Shown here piece by piece: positions 7,786 through 15,666 of a stretch of DNA of 17,029 nucleotides. The DNA is from Duodenibacillus sp964509205 (GTDB lineage: Bacteria; Pseudomonadota; Gammaproteobacteria; Burkholderiales; Burkholderiaceae_F), in assembly GCA_964509205.1 (NCBI GenBank), contig CAZDVW010000028.1, forward strand, positions 1 to 17,029. Direction: 5' to 3'. Every line of letters begins with the position of its first letter. Position 1 is the first letter of the stretch. The notes below the pieces were generated by a model, which saw nothing but the letters and a program-made list of their open reading frames with translations, ran no database searches and was not told the origin of the DNA. Made by a program: the position numbers and the translations under genes.

Positions 7786-9450
7786 GTGAAATACCCCTTG
7801 TTTGCCAACCTTCTTTTTTCTCTGACGGCAACCGTCTGTTCGTGTGTCTTTGCTCAAGAAATGCCGGCGACAAACTCGGCGAACATTAGCACAACACCCT
7901 CCGCCAGTGAATTGCAAAAGACAGCTGACCCCGTAAAACTGGCCTTTATTCTCCCGCGAAAAAAATCGCGTTTTGATGCCGTCACCCAATACGCCCTTGA
8001 CGGTGTTCTTGCCGCAAATTATGCCTCCAAGACTCCGGCAGAAGTACTTCTCATTCGTCCGGGCTCCGATGACAACGTTGTTGAGCAATTAAAAACAGCC
8101 GCCCAGGCAGGCGCTTTTGTCGCGATCGGCCCGCTTGACAGGGACGCTGTTGAGCAAATTGCCAAAATGGACTTTTTACCGCTCCCTGTCGTCACATTGA
8201 ATCAGATTGATCTGAATACAGTCGTTCCCCTCTCTGAGGAAGAAATTGAACAACAACGCATGCAGGAAGAAGCGCGCCGCATGGCCGATTCCGCTGCACG
8301 CGAACTCAATACCATCACACAAACGCAACAGCAGGAAGAAAAGACCTTCGACGCTGCCTCCTCATCCGCAGTTGACGAAGAGGCTATGACCGAAACGTCT
8401 CAAGGCGGATCAATTGCGACAGACATGAAAATTCCGGGACTCGTCTTGGCCAAAGACGTTCCGCCCGAATACGTCCGTTATGAACCTCGCCTCTTCCCCC
8501 GCGGTCTTCTTATGACCAGTCTTTCCCTGGAAACGGATGCAGAGTACATCGCCGAGCTTGGCGTTCAGGCGCTTCCTCGGCTCACCGAGTCCGGGAATCG
8601 GCCAAAAGTTCTTGTTTTAGATCAAGATAAACCTCTGCAAAAACGGATTTCTTCCGTTTTCTGTAAAACACTCACAGATTTGGGATTTGCACCGGATCGT
8701 TTGACAATCGACCTAAAAAATCTTGGCCGCATCACACAGTTTTTTGAACTCATTGTCGAAGACGATGACCCTGAAATTGAACCGGAAGAGCCTATTGACC
8801 AAGAAGCCGATCCTCTGGGATGGAGGCAACAACAACTGCGCCAGACGCGAGAATCCGCTGAAAGGCGCGCTCAAGCTGCTTTTGCAGAGCCGCCGTACTA
8901 TGCCGTCTTCATGGCCCTTGATGCATCGACAGCTTCTCAAATCCGACCCCGCCTTCCGATTCGGACAAGAATATGGGGAACTTCTCTTTTATATCCCGGG
9001 AATCCAGAAACAGACTCTTCGGCTAAGGCGCTCACTTATGATCTAAAACAAGTCGGATTTGTTGACGCACCGTTTGTTTTGAATTTTGACGACGCTGAGT
9101 TTGAAAAGATTTATAAAGTGGCTCCTCCTGCAAGCCTCGTTGGAAAACAACTCTTTGCATTAGGGGCAGACGCTTTAAGCATTGCCAATTCCATCGCACG
9201 AGGCAATGTGTCCGAAGAAGTCGACGGTTTGACGGGCAAACTTACGTTTGATCTCGAAACTTCGCCCGTTGTTACGCGTCATGGCGTATGCGCCATGATT
9301 GGAAACGGTTCTGTTCGCGTCCTTTCCGCACAAGAGTTGATCGACTTTCATGTCGTCAACCCCGGAGTTCGTTATGTTCCGGAAAAAGCCGCGGCCGAGC
9401 AGTCTGCACCGAATGAAAAACAAGAAAAGAGCGAAACCGTTTCTAACTGA
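7786..9450 (+). CDS. lpoA: penicillin-binding protein activator, LpoA family
   Basis: By family this is an envelope protein that stimulates the class A penicillin-binding protein PBP1a from the outer-membrane side. The periplasmic-binding-protein-like C-terminal fold is seen in KLAFILPRKKSRFDAVTQYALDG, FVAIGPLDRDAVEQIA, PVVTLNQ, the acidic QVGFVDAPFVL region and LFALGADALSIA. GTG 7786 is chosen because it places a hydrophobic signal peptide (KYPLFANLLFSLTATVCSCVFAQE) right at the N-terminus; the frame continues upstream to ATG 7699, where it would give a non-leader sequence overlapping rsmI. The product has 554 residues. A lipobox is doubtful: VCSC could be one with an odd -2 residue, but VFA|Q also fits signal peptidase I. 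Two acidic inserts occur at about residues 148-208 and 325-369. It ends two bases before uup. Confidence 0.85.
   Translation: MKYPLFANLLFSLTATVCSCVFAQEMPATNSANISTTPSASELQKTADPVKLAFILPRKKSRFDAVTQYALDGVLAANYASKTPAEVLLIRPGSDDNVVEQLKTAAQAGAFVAIGPLDRDAVEQIAKMDFLPLPVVTLNQIDLNTVVPLSEEEIEQQRMQEEARRMADSAARELNTITQTQQQEEKTFDAASSSAVDEEAMTETSQGGSIATDMKIPGLVLAKDVPPEYVRYEPRLFPRGLLMTSLSLETDAEYIAELGVQALPRLTESGNRPKVLVLDQDKPLQKRISSVFCKTLTDLGFAPDRLTIDLKNLGRITQFFELIVEDDDPEIEPEEPIDQEADPLGWRQQQLRQTRESAERRAQAAFAEPPYYAVFMALDASTASQIRPRLPIRTRIWGTSLLYPGNPETDSSAKALTYDLKQVGFVDAPFVLNFDDAEFEKIYKVAPPASLVGKQLFALGADALSIANSIARGNVSEEVDGLTGKLTFDLETSPVVTRHGVCAMIGNGSVRVLSAQELIDFHVVNPGVRYVPEKAAAEQSAPNEKQEKSETVSN
7794..7799 (-). promoter_or_regulatory. 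ribosome binding site for rsmI, inside lpoA coding sequence
   Basis: AAGGGG on the minus strand, nine bases before the rsmI ATG at 7784, supports that start. The same bases are signal-peptide codons of the opposite-strand lpoA gene. Confidence 0.55.
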
Positions 9451-9452
9451 AT

Positions 9453-11291
9453 ATGTCTGTTCTCACACTCTCTGGCGCTCTCCTTTGCTGGGAGAACCTG
9501 TCCATTTTGGATCATGCCAATTTTTCTTTGAATACTGGAGAAAGAATCGGCCTTATCGGAAGAAACGGTGCGGGAAAGACCACGTTTTTCAAAGTTTTAA
9601 CCAAAGAGATTCCTCTCGATGAGGGAGAACTTCGCATTGCTTCCCATTTGCATGTTGTGCATGTCGGCCAGGAGCCCCAGCTCTCCCCGGCCCAAACACT
9701 CCTAGAAAGTCTTGAAGTTCAAGCCAACAGCCCGTCTTTGGATGAAGTAGACCGTTTTTCGATGCGGGCTCGATTGCGTTCCTACATGGAACGACTTCAA
9801 GTTGCGGAAAACGTTTCTCCTGAAAAAGCCTCCGGAGGAGAACGGAAAAGAGCAGCCCTGGCGCTGGCGCTTGCTCTGCAGCCCGACCTTCTTTTATTGG
9901 ACGAGCCCACAAATCATCTTGACATTGACTCCATCCGCACGCTTGAGACAATTCTTCGAGAAGAGTACCGAGGATCGCGATGTCTGATCGTTATTACGCA
10001 CGACCGTGCGTTTCTTGACTCCGTTACAACCCGAATTGTGGAACTTGATCGGGGGCTTCTGCGTTCTTACGACGGGAACTTCCAAACTTACGAAGAAACG
10101 AAGGTGCAAGAACTGCATGCAGAAACACTCCAACGACGCCGTTTTGACAAGTTTTTAGCGCAAGAAGAAGTTTGGATTCGTAAGGGAATCGAAGCAAGAA
10201 GGACGCGCAACGAAGGACGAGTGCGTCGTTTAGAACAATTGAGAAACGAATACAAAGAACGCCGGGATCGGCCGGGTAGCGTCTGTCTTCGGTTAGACGC
10301 AGGCGAAAGAAGCGGCAAAGTCGTGCTTGAAACAGAAAACCTCACAAAGTCCTTTGGCTCAAAAACCATCGTGAATTCTCTGTCCTTCAAGCTGATGCGC
10401 AAAGAAAAACTTGGAATTCTTGGTAAGAGCGGAATTGGAAAATCGACCTTACTGAAATTGCTCCTTGGAGAACTCGCACCGGACTCCGGCACCGTCAAAT
10501 TTGGAACAAACCTCTCTGTTGCGTACTACGACCAACTGCGAGAACAGCTCGATCCCAACAAAACCGTCATCCAGACAATTTCTCCAGGAAGTGATTGGAT
10601 TGAGATCGCAGATACCCGAAAGCACGTCATGAGTTATTTGGCGGACTTCCTTTTCCCGCCGAACAAAGCAAACGCCTACGTATCAACGCTTTCCGGCGGA
10701 GAGCGAAATCGCTTGTTGCTTGCCAGACTCTTTGCTCTGCCGGCTAATTTACTCGTTTTAGATGAACCGACAAATGATTTAGACATAGACACCATTGAGC
10801 TGCTTGAAGATACGATTTCCCGCTATTCAGGATCCGTCATTCTTGTCAGTCACGACAGACGTTTTCTGGATAACGTCGTCACTCGACTCTTGGTGCCCAA
10901 GAATTACGAAATGCCGGACGGCAAATGGGAAGAATGCGTCGGCGGCTATGAAGACTGGTTACGCACGCACACCAGCGATGCCGCATCCGCAGCCAAGGTT
11001 AAACCCTCCAATCCCCCAGCTTCCAAAAGGCCCAGAACGACAGCAACCAGACGTTTAAAACTGAGCTACAAGGAAGAAAAGGAGCTGCACGCGCTTCCGG
11101 AACAAATTGAGCAGTTGGAAACAGAACAGTCCGAATTAATGCAAAAACTCTCTTCGGCGGACTATCACAAGCGAGGAGTTGACGAAATCAAGGCCGACAA
11201 GGAAAGGATGAATCAACTTCCTCGCCTCATTGATGCCGCTTACGAACGCTGGGAGCTACTCTCAAAGAAACAAGAAGAATCCCAACATTGA
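9453..11291 (+). CDS. uup: ABC-F ATPase, Uup type
   Basis: A soluble ABC-F protein with two ATPase domains and no membrane part. Domain 1: Walker A GRNGAGKT (36-43), signature SGGERKR (127-133), Walker B DEPTNHLD (150-157) and ITHDRAFLD. Domain 2: Walker A GKSGIGKST (324-332), LSGGERNR (413-420), DEPTNDLD (437-444) and VSHDRRFLD. The DEPTNDLDI variant in domain 2 and the C-terminal coiled coil from about residue 536 (KLSYKEEKELHALPEQIEQLE) distinguish Uup from EttA or resistance ABC-F proteins. Uup acts on ribosomes, with links to DNA integrity in E. coli. The length of 612 residues is normal. It starts two bases after the lpoA stop, so translational coupling is likely. Resistance function is not implied by its position beside exporters. 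Confidence 0.93.
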   Translation: MSVLTLSGALLCWENLSILDHANFSLNTGERIGLIGRNGAGKTTFFKVLTKEIPLDEGELRIASHLHVVHVGQEPQLSPAQTLLESLEVQANSPSLDEVDRFSMRARLRSYMERLQVAENVSPEKASGGERKRAALALALALQPDLLLLDEPTNHLDIDSIRTLETILREEYRGSRCLIVITHDRAFLDSVTTRIVELDRGLLRSYDGNFQTYEETKVQELHAETLQRRRFDKFLAQEEVWIRKGIEARRTRNEGRVRRLEQLRNEYKERRDRPGSVCLRLDAGERSGKVVLETENLTKSFGSKTIVNSLSFKLMRKEKLGILGKSGIGKSTLLKLLLGELAPDSGTVKFGTNLSVAYYDQLREQLDPNKTVIQTISPGSDWIEIADTRKHVMSYLADFLFPPNKANAYVSTLSGGERNRLLLARLFALPANLLVLDEPTNDLDIDTIELLEDTISRYSGSVILVSHDRRFLDNVVTRLLVPKNYEMPDGKWEECVGGYEDWLRTHTSDAASAAKVKPSNPPASKRPRTTATRRLKLSYKEEKELHALPEQIEQLETEQSELMQKLSSADYHKRGVDEIKADKERMNQLPRLIDAAYERWELLSKKQEESQH

Positions 11292-11308
11292 CCAAAACGT
11301 TACAAGCT

Positions 11309-11327
11309 CAATGCAAACCTTGCATTG
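11309..11327. repeat. perfect inverted repeat, 8-3-8, before the MATE gene
   Basis: CAATGCAA (11309-11316), loop ACC, TTGCATTG (11320-11327). It lies in the 75-base gap between uup and the MATE gene. No T tract follows on either strand, so it does not look like an intrinsic terminator. It could be a regulator-binding palindrome or an RNA hairpin in the leader. Confidence 0.6.
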
Positions 11328-11366
11328 TTGCCTCGTATCTTTTCCGATTAAAAGCACCTCCTGTTT

Positions 11367-12815
11367 ATGCGCTGGAATCATCTCTCGGGGAAAACACCAA
11401 CAACAGAAAACCTGATGCAACGGTTGCGCACGGCGCAAACCTTCAGCCGAAAAGAAGCCATTCTTTTGGTTTCTCTTCTGAGTTTTCCTGCCATCATTGC
11501 CCAACTTGCCTCCGTTCTGATGAACTACATCGACATGGCAATGCTGGGGCATCTTGGCTCTGAAGAAGCCGCCGCCGTCGGTCTCGTGTCAACGACCATT
11601 TGGATGTTTTGGGGAATAGGCAGTGCCGGCATCACCGGGTACCACGTTTTGGTAGGTCAAAAGATCGGGGCAAGAGATCCCGAAGCCGTCCGTTCCCTGA
11701 TGCGACAATCCCTTGTTGTCACTTTCCTCTGGGGAAGCGCTTTGGCGCTCATCGGCATAGCCATCGCCGATTGTCTTCCTTTTTGGCTCGGAGCGCACGG
11801 AAAAGTTGCCAGCTTATCTTCTGACTATTTCCAAATCGTCATAGCTTCTTGGCCTCTCGTTCTCGTTAATTTTCTTGAAATCGGGATGCTGCGCGTAAGC
11901 GGCAACATGAAAACACCGACTTTCCTCGGCATTGCGATGTGCATTCTCGATATTTTCCTCAATGCCCTCTTCATCTTTCCGACGCGCACCGTCGAGATTT
12001 CGGGCCATGTTTTATCTCTGCCGGGGCTCGGCATGGGCGTTCCGGGAGCCGCATTAGCTACCGTTCTTTCGACTACGTTCGTGCTCATTGCCTCCCTTTG
12101 GTTTACCTGTGCCAGATCTCCTTATTTGAGCTTCCTTGGGAGCAGCGGCTCTTTTGTTCCGAAACGTTCGGATTTTTCCCGCTCATTACGAATCGGAATT
12201 CCCGTCAGTGCTCAGCGCATCATGATGAGCGGTGCTCAAATCGTCTCAACGATGATCGTTGCTCCACTCGGCACCGTTTCTTTGGTTGCGCACTCTTTTG
12301 CCATTACCGCTGAAAGTGTCTGCTACATGCCCGGATACGGCATCCGCGAAGCCGCCACAACACTGACGGCGCAATCGATTGGGTCCGGTCAGCCACGGAA
12401 AGCAAAACAACTGGGAAGCATCGCCATTGCCGTCGGGATGATCGTCATGACCGTCATGGGGGTACTCCTTTTCCTGACGGCAGAACACATCATCGAAACC
12501 ATGACGCCCGACCAAGACATTATTCAACTGGGTGCACTCATTTTGCGGATTGAGGCTTTCGCCGAACCCATGTTTGCCGCATCGATTGTTGCCTACGGCT
12601 GCTTTCTCGGTGCCGCGGACACGTTGATTCCAAGCGTGATGAATTTGGCCAGCATGTGGATTGTTCGCCTCCCCCTTGCTTTTTGGCTTGCTCAGTCAAT
12701 GGGACTTGTTGGTGTTTGGATTGCCATGTGTTTGGAATTGTTCTTTCGCGGGACAATCTTTCTCTTGCGCTTTAAACGAGAATCTTGGCTTCCAAACAAA
12801 GAAAACTCTCTATGA
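11367..12815 (+). CDS. MATE family multidrug efflux transporter
   Basis: A 482-residue inner-membrane antiporter of the MATE superfamily, which extrudes cationic drugs or metabolites using Na+ or H+ gradients. About 12 hydrophobic segments form two homologous halves. Diagnostic stretches are SFPAIIAQLASVLMNYIDMAMLGHLG near the N-terminus, GIPVSAQRIMMSGAQIVSTMIVAPLG at the start of the second half, and the loop between halves. The C-terminal region keeps the FLGAADTLIPSVMNLASMWIVRLPLAF pattern. Start ATG 11367 lacks a clear Shine-Dalgarno sequence; ATG 11415 would shorten it by 16 residues without affecting the membrane domain. Substrate unknown. The next gene starts 31 bases downstream. Confidence 0.93.
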   Translation: MRWNHLSGKTPTTENLMQRLRTAQTFSRKEAILLVSLLSFPAIIAQLASVLMNYIDMAMLGHLGSEEAAAVGLVSTTIWMFWGIGSAGITGYHVLVGQKIGARDPEAVRSLMRQSLVVTFLWGSALALIGIAIADCLPFWLGAHGKVASLSSDYFQIVIASWPLVLVNFLEIGMLRVSGNMKTPTFLGIAMCILDIFLNALFIFPTRTVEISGHVLSLPGLGMGVPGAALATVLSTTFVLIASLWFTCARSPYLSFLGSSGSFVPKRSDFSRSLRIGIPVSAQRIMMSGAQIVSTMIVAPLGTVSLVAHSFAITAESVCYMPGYGIREAATTLTAQSIGSGQPRKAKQLGSIAIAVGMIVMTVMGVLLFLTAEHIIETMTPDQDIIQLGALILRIEAFAEPMFAASIVAYGCFLGAADTLIPSVMNLASMWIVRLPLAFWLAQSMGLVGVWIAMCLELFFRGTIFLLRFKRESWLPNKENSL

Positions 12816-12846
12816 TTAGCATTAAAGATACAACAACGGTTCTTTC

Positions 12847-14085
12847 ATGCTTCTTCGGCCCAAGACAGGTTTTGTCCTCATTTGTGTTTTTCTAGATGCG
12901 CTCGGAATCGGCCTGATCATTCCGGTATTGCCGAGGCTCATCGGCACGCTTTGCGCATCCAGAGACCTGCAAACGTGGTGGTACGGCGCCATTATGCTGA
13001 GTTACGGACTGATGCAGTTCGTAAGTTCACCTCTGCTCGGAGCGCTTTCCGATAAACTAGGCAGGAGACCTGTCTTGTTGATGGGAATTCTTGGTCTTGG
13101 TCTTACATTTGCTGTTCCCGCCTTCTGTGCTTCTCTCCCCCTTATTCTTGCGAGTCGTATTCTCGGAGGCGCGCTCTCGGCTAATACAGCCGTCGCGCAG
13201 GCCTATATCTCCGACATCACTCAAGGCAAAGAACGGACAATGATGTTCGGCCGCCTCGGTGCCGTTTTCGGCATCGGCCTTATTCTCGGGCCAGCCGTCG
13301 GCGGCATCACCGGACAAGCCAATCCCTCAGTCCCATTTCTGATTGCAAGCGTTTTAGCCTTAGTCAATTTTCTCTACGGTGCGTTATTACTCCCGGAATC
13401 CCTCTCTACAGAGAAAAAATCTCCCCGTTCCTTTACCACACTCAATGCCTTCTTCACACTGCCGCATCTTCTAAGAAGCGAACAGAGCCGGCCATTTTTT
13501 ATTGTTTTTGGCCTGACTGCGCTCGCCAATAGTCTTTTGCAGTGCACCTGGGCACTCTATGCTGAGTTTCGTTACAGCTTTTCTCCGTTGGCAATCGGGC
13601 TTTCCATCTTTGCCTTAGGCGCATCCATCTCTTTTATTCAAGGTTTTGCTTTAAAACCGCTTCTTCAACATCGAAGTGCTTCTCAAATCATTATTGTTTC
13701 CTTATGCGCCAGCATTCTTTGTCTATTAGGCATGGCCTTAACTCCTTGCGGAGTCATTGCCGTTATCTTTTGTTGCGCCTACTCGGTCGGCGGCACCGTC
13801 GGGCCGATTCTGACAAGCGCAATCAGTTGCGCCTCTCAAAATTGTGACCAAGGAAAAAATATTGGAGCATTGAACTCACTAGGTGCCCTCATGGGCGCAA
13901 TTGCTCCGGCTCTTGGTACGCCCCTCTTGACTTTTGTTATTCGAAATGACGCTGGCATTCTCGCCGGTGCTCCCTATTTCACCTGTGCATTCCTTGTTTT
14001 TTGTGCTCTCTTCTTCTTCCTGAAAAGGGGCTCTCGACAAATCGACACTCTCGATAAAAAGGCATATTCCTCCCAGCCGTGCTAG
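12847..14085 (+). CDS. MFS drug exporter, TetA-like (DHA1 family)
   Basis: A 412-residue, 12-segment major-facilitator proton antiporter. It has the DHA1/TetA layout: FLDALGIGLIIPVLPRL in the first segment, motif A GALSDKLGRRPVLL at about 65-78 in the loop after segment 2, and motif C FGIGLILGPAVGG in segment 5. The general sequence pattern parallels Tet(A)/Tet(B), but I do not claim tetracycline resistance; many chromosomal homologues have other substrates. No TetR-type regulator is adjacent. It lies 31 bases after the MATE gene with only a weak ribosome binding site. Both exporters may be one transcription unit. Confidence 0.9.
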   Translation: MLLRPKTGFVLICVFLDALGIGLIIPVLPRLIGTLCASRDLQTWWYGAIMLSYGLMQFVSSPLLGALSDKLGRRPVLLMGILGLGLTFAVPAFCASLPLILASRILGGALSANTAVAQAYISDITQGKERTMMFGRLGAVFGIGLILGPAVGGITGQANPSVPFLIASVLALVNFLYGALLLPESLSTEKKSPRSFTTLNAFFTLPHLLRSEQSRPFFIVFGLTALANSLLQCTWALYAEFRYSFSPLAIGLSIFALGASISFIQGFALKPLLQHRSASQIIIVSLCASILCLLGMALTPCGVIAVIFCCAYSVGGTVGPILTSAISCASQNCDQGKNIGALNSLGALMGAIAPALGTPLLTFVIRNDAGILAGAPYFTCAFLVFCALFFFLKRGSRQIDTLDKKAYSSQPC

Positions 14086-14120
14086 GCTAACGCCGATGTG
14101 TCTCTCTCAGGACAAGCGCG

Positions 14121-15053
14121 ATGAAAATTCTGCAGCAGTGCCTCTTTTTCCTTCTGTTGTCGCCTTTGGCTTCTTTCTCTCTGGCAAGCACCTTTTGGGC
14201 TGCCTGCGGCGAGGGGATAAGCAACGGCGGAGAAACTTTAGTGGCCTACGTACGCGATGATCTGCCAGGCGAACAAACATTCGCTGCCATTAACGAAGAA
14301 GGAACCCTCCCCTTTAAAGGGATTTTCGTCGGAAAAACACATCGATTTGAAGCAGGTCTTAATGAAAGAGGTCTTTTTGTCGGCCAAATTTCTGTTGCCT
14401 CCGTCTCTCGAAATGAGCGGCTTTCTCTGTTTCCCAAACGTTTTAAATCCCCGGAAGGCTGGTTCGGAGGAGAATGGCTTACCCGTCATTGTTCTTCCGT
14501 TGACGAGGCTCTCAAACAACGGCAAGTTCTCTCTGGCTATCCAATGATCTATGTCTTAGCGGACAAAACAGAAATTGCTTTTGTTGAATGTCTTCCAAAC
14601 GGACAATTTAAAATCCGCAGGGCAACTTCCGGCGTTCTTTCCCACACAAATCACTACGTCTTACCCGAAACAACAGCAGATAACCGAGAACTTCCGGCAA
14701 GTTCTTCCGCTCGTCTCGTGCGCATCAGGTCCCTTCTGTCTGAAGAAAGCAAGCCCTATCAGTTGGAACAGTTTTTGTCGATGGCGCTTGACACACAAGA
14801 CGGCCCAGACTTCAGCATCTACCGAGTCGGAAGCAAGCCGCGATCTCCAAAAACAACGGCTGTCTGGCTTCTGAAATTTCCTGGTCAGGAGAGCCCTGTT
14901 TCCTATCTGAGGCTTTTAAATGAGACTTCCTGGGAAACCGTCCGAGAGCGCTTCCCGGCCACTGAGCATTCTTCTCCGGTAAGCCCCCTTGAACCGCTAT
15001 CCAAGAAAGAACCTCCGGCGGCTATTGCGCCAGAATCATCTAATCAGGAATAA
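14121..15053 (+). CDS. secreted Ntn-hydrolase-like protein (C45 / carcinine hydrolase / acyltransferase group)
   Basis: A 310-residue exported protein with a signal peptide (KILQQCLFFLLLSPLASFSLA) and likely cleavage A22|S23. The mature part resembles the C45/isopenicillin-N acyltransferase-like group as I recall it: FWAACGEGISNGGETLVAYVRDD (usually ...GGGTLIAKNRDW), then AGLNERGLFVGQISVASVSRNER (NEKGL block), then VECLPNGQFKIRRATSGVLSHTNHYVLPE, with the SHTNHY motif near the active site. In relatives a Cys directly before T-x-F-W is the N-terminal nucleophile; here that position is Ala22 or Ser23, and the nearest Cys is C29. A proline-rich tail follows residue about 280. Start ATG 14121 has AGGAC seven bases upstream. 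The DUF3455 gene starts seven bases after its stop, and that gene's ribosome binding site lies within this gene's end. Substrate unknown. Confidence 0.7.
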   Translation: MKILQQCLFFLLLSPLASFSLASTFWAACGEGISNGGETLVAYVRDDLPGEQTFAAINEEGTLPFKGIFVGKTHRFEAGLNERGLFVGQISVASVSRNERLSLFPKRFKSPEGWFGGEWLTRHCSSVDEALKQRQVLSGYPMIYVLADKTEIAFVECLPNGQFKIRRATSGVLSHTNHYVLPETTADNRELPASSSARLVRIRSLLSEESKPYQLEQFLSMALDTQDGPDFSIYRVGSKPRSPKTTAVWLLKFPGQESPVSYLRLLNETSWETVRERFPATEHSSPVSPLEPLSKKEPPAAIAPESSNQE

Positions 15054-15059
15054 TGCCTT

Positions 15060-15560
15060 ATGTCCATTCGAGTCCTATTCTCCGTTTGCCTCGGCAGCGT
15101 TGCCCTTGCCGGATGTTCTTCACTGCTTTTCAACCCCGTCTCAGCGCCAAAACAGGCGAGCCTCAGTGCTTCTTTCGAGGGCTCCGGCTTTCAACAGTTT
15201 CAATGTGCCGTTGATCAAAACGGTTTTTATTGGCGGTTTATTGCTCCGGACGTTCAAATCAAAGACATCAACGGGCATCTCTATGCCAAACAAGGACCGG
15301 ACTTTGCTTTTACCGCCACTGACGGAAGTGCTCTCAGAGCAAAGATTACAGCCTCGGAAACATCCGGCTCAAATTCAAGAATGAAGGATGTCCTCTTTGA
15401 AGTGTCCTCTCAAGGCAATCCGACAGGGAAGCTCTCCGAATTCCGTTGGGTCAAACGAACCAATGCAACCGGAGGAATTCCCTTCGCTTCTTGCCGCAAA
15501 GAAAACCTCGGCATCTTCCTGAAAGTTCCGTTCCGTGCAACTTACGAGTTCTACAAATAG
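15060..15560 (+). CDS. DUF3455 family lipoprotein
   Basis: A 166-residue protein with a type II signal peptide; lipobox LAGC makes C19 the lipidated residue, followed by SSLL, so outer-membrane sorting is plausible. The body matches DUF3455: GFQQFQCA, W-FIAPDVQIKDINGHLYAKQGPDFAFTATDGSALRAKI, then LSEFRWVKRTNATGGIPFASCR and the C-terminal FRATYEFYK. Two further cysteines (C48 and one in ASCR) may form a disulfide, an obvious client for a DsbA. The ribosome binding site AGGAA (15046-15050) overlaps the end of the upstream gene. The biochemical role of the family is not established. Confidence 0.82.
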   Translation: MSIRVLFSVCLGSVALAGCSSLLFNPVSAPKQASLSASFEGSGFQQFQCAVDQNGFYWRFIAPDVQIKDINGHLYAKQGPDFAFTATDGSALRAKITASETSGSNSRMKDVLFEVSSQGNPTGKLSEFRWVKRTNATGGIPFASCRKENLGIFLKVPFRATYEFYK

Positions 15561-15573
15561 AGCCATCCTAAAC

Positions 15574-15599
15574 TTACAAGAAAACATCTTTTCCTGTAA
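15574..15599. repeat. AT-rich imperfect inverted repeat after DUF3455 gene
   Basis: TTACA-A-GAAAA (15574-15584), loop CATC, TTTTC-C-TGTAA (15589-15599): ten base pairs with one A/C mismatch. No T tract follows on the + strand. It may be a weak terminator or 3' end structure for the upstream genes or an operator for the next one. It sits in the 106-base gap, which otherwise shows only the strong ribosome binding site of the next gene. Confidence 0.4.
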
Positions 15600-15652
15600 A
15601 ATTAACAGATTGAAGTCGTTTTTCAGGGGTTAACTGACTTTATCTATCGTCA

Positions 15653-15658
15653 GGAGGT
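15653..15658 (+). promoter_or_regulatory. strong Shine-Dalgarno for the DUF1801/H1-like gene
   Basis: A perfect AGGAGG lies eight bases before ATG 15667. It is the strongest ribosome binding site seen in the window and fits a highly expressed protein. Confidence 0.75.
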
Positions 15659-15666
15659 TCTCTATC

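Noticed and set aside
10088..10498. Minus-strand Ser/Arg-rich ORF of 136 residues
   Set aside because: Inside uup; the composition is that of an antisense reading.
9453..14085. uup, MATE and TetA-like genes as an acquired resistance island
   Set aside because: Uup is a housekeeping ABC-F by its DEPTNDLD and coiled-coil features, and no integrase, repeat, insertion sequence or composition break is visible.
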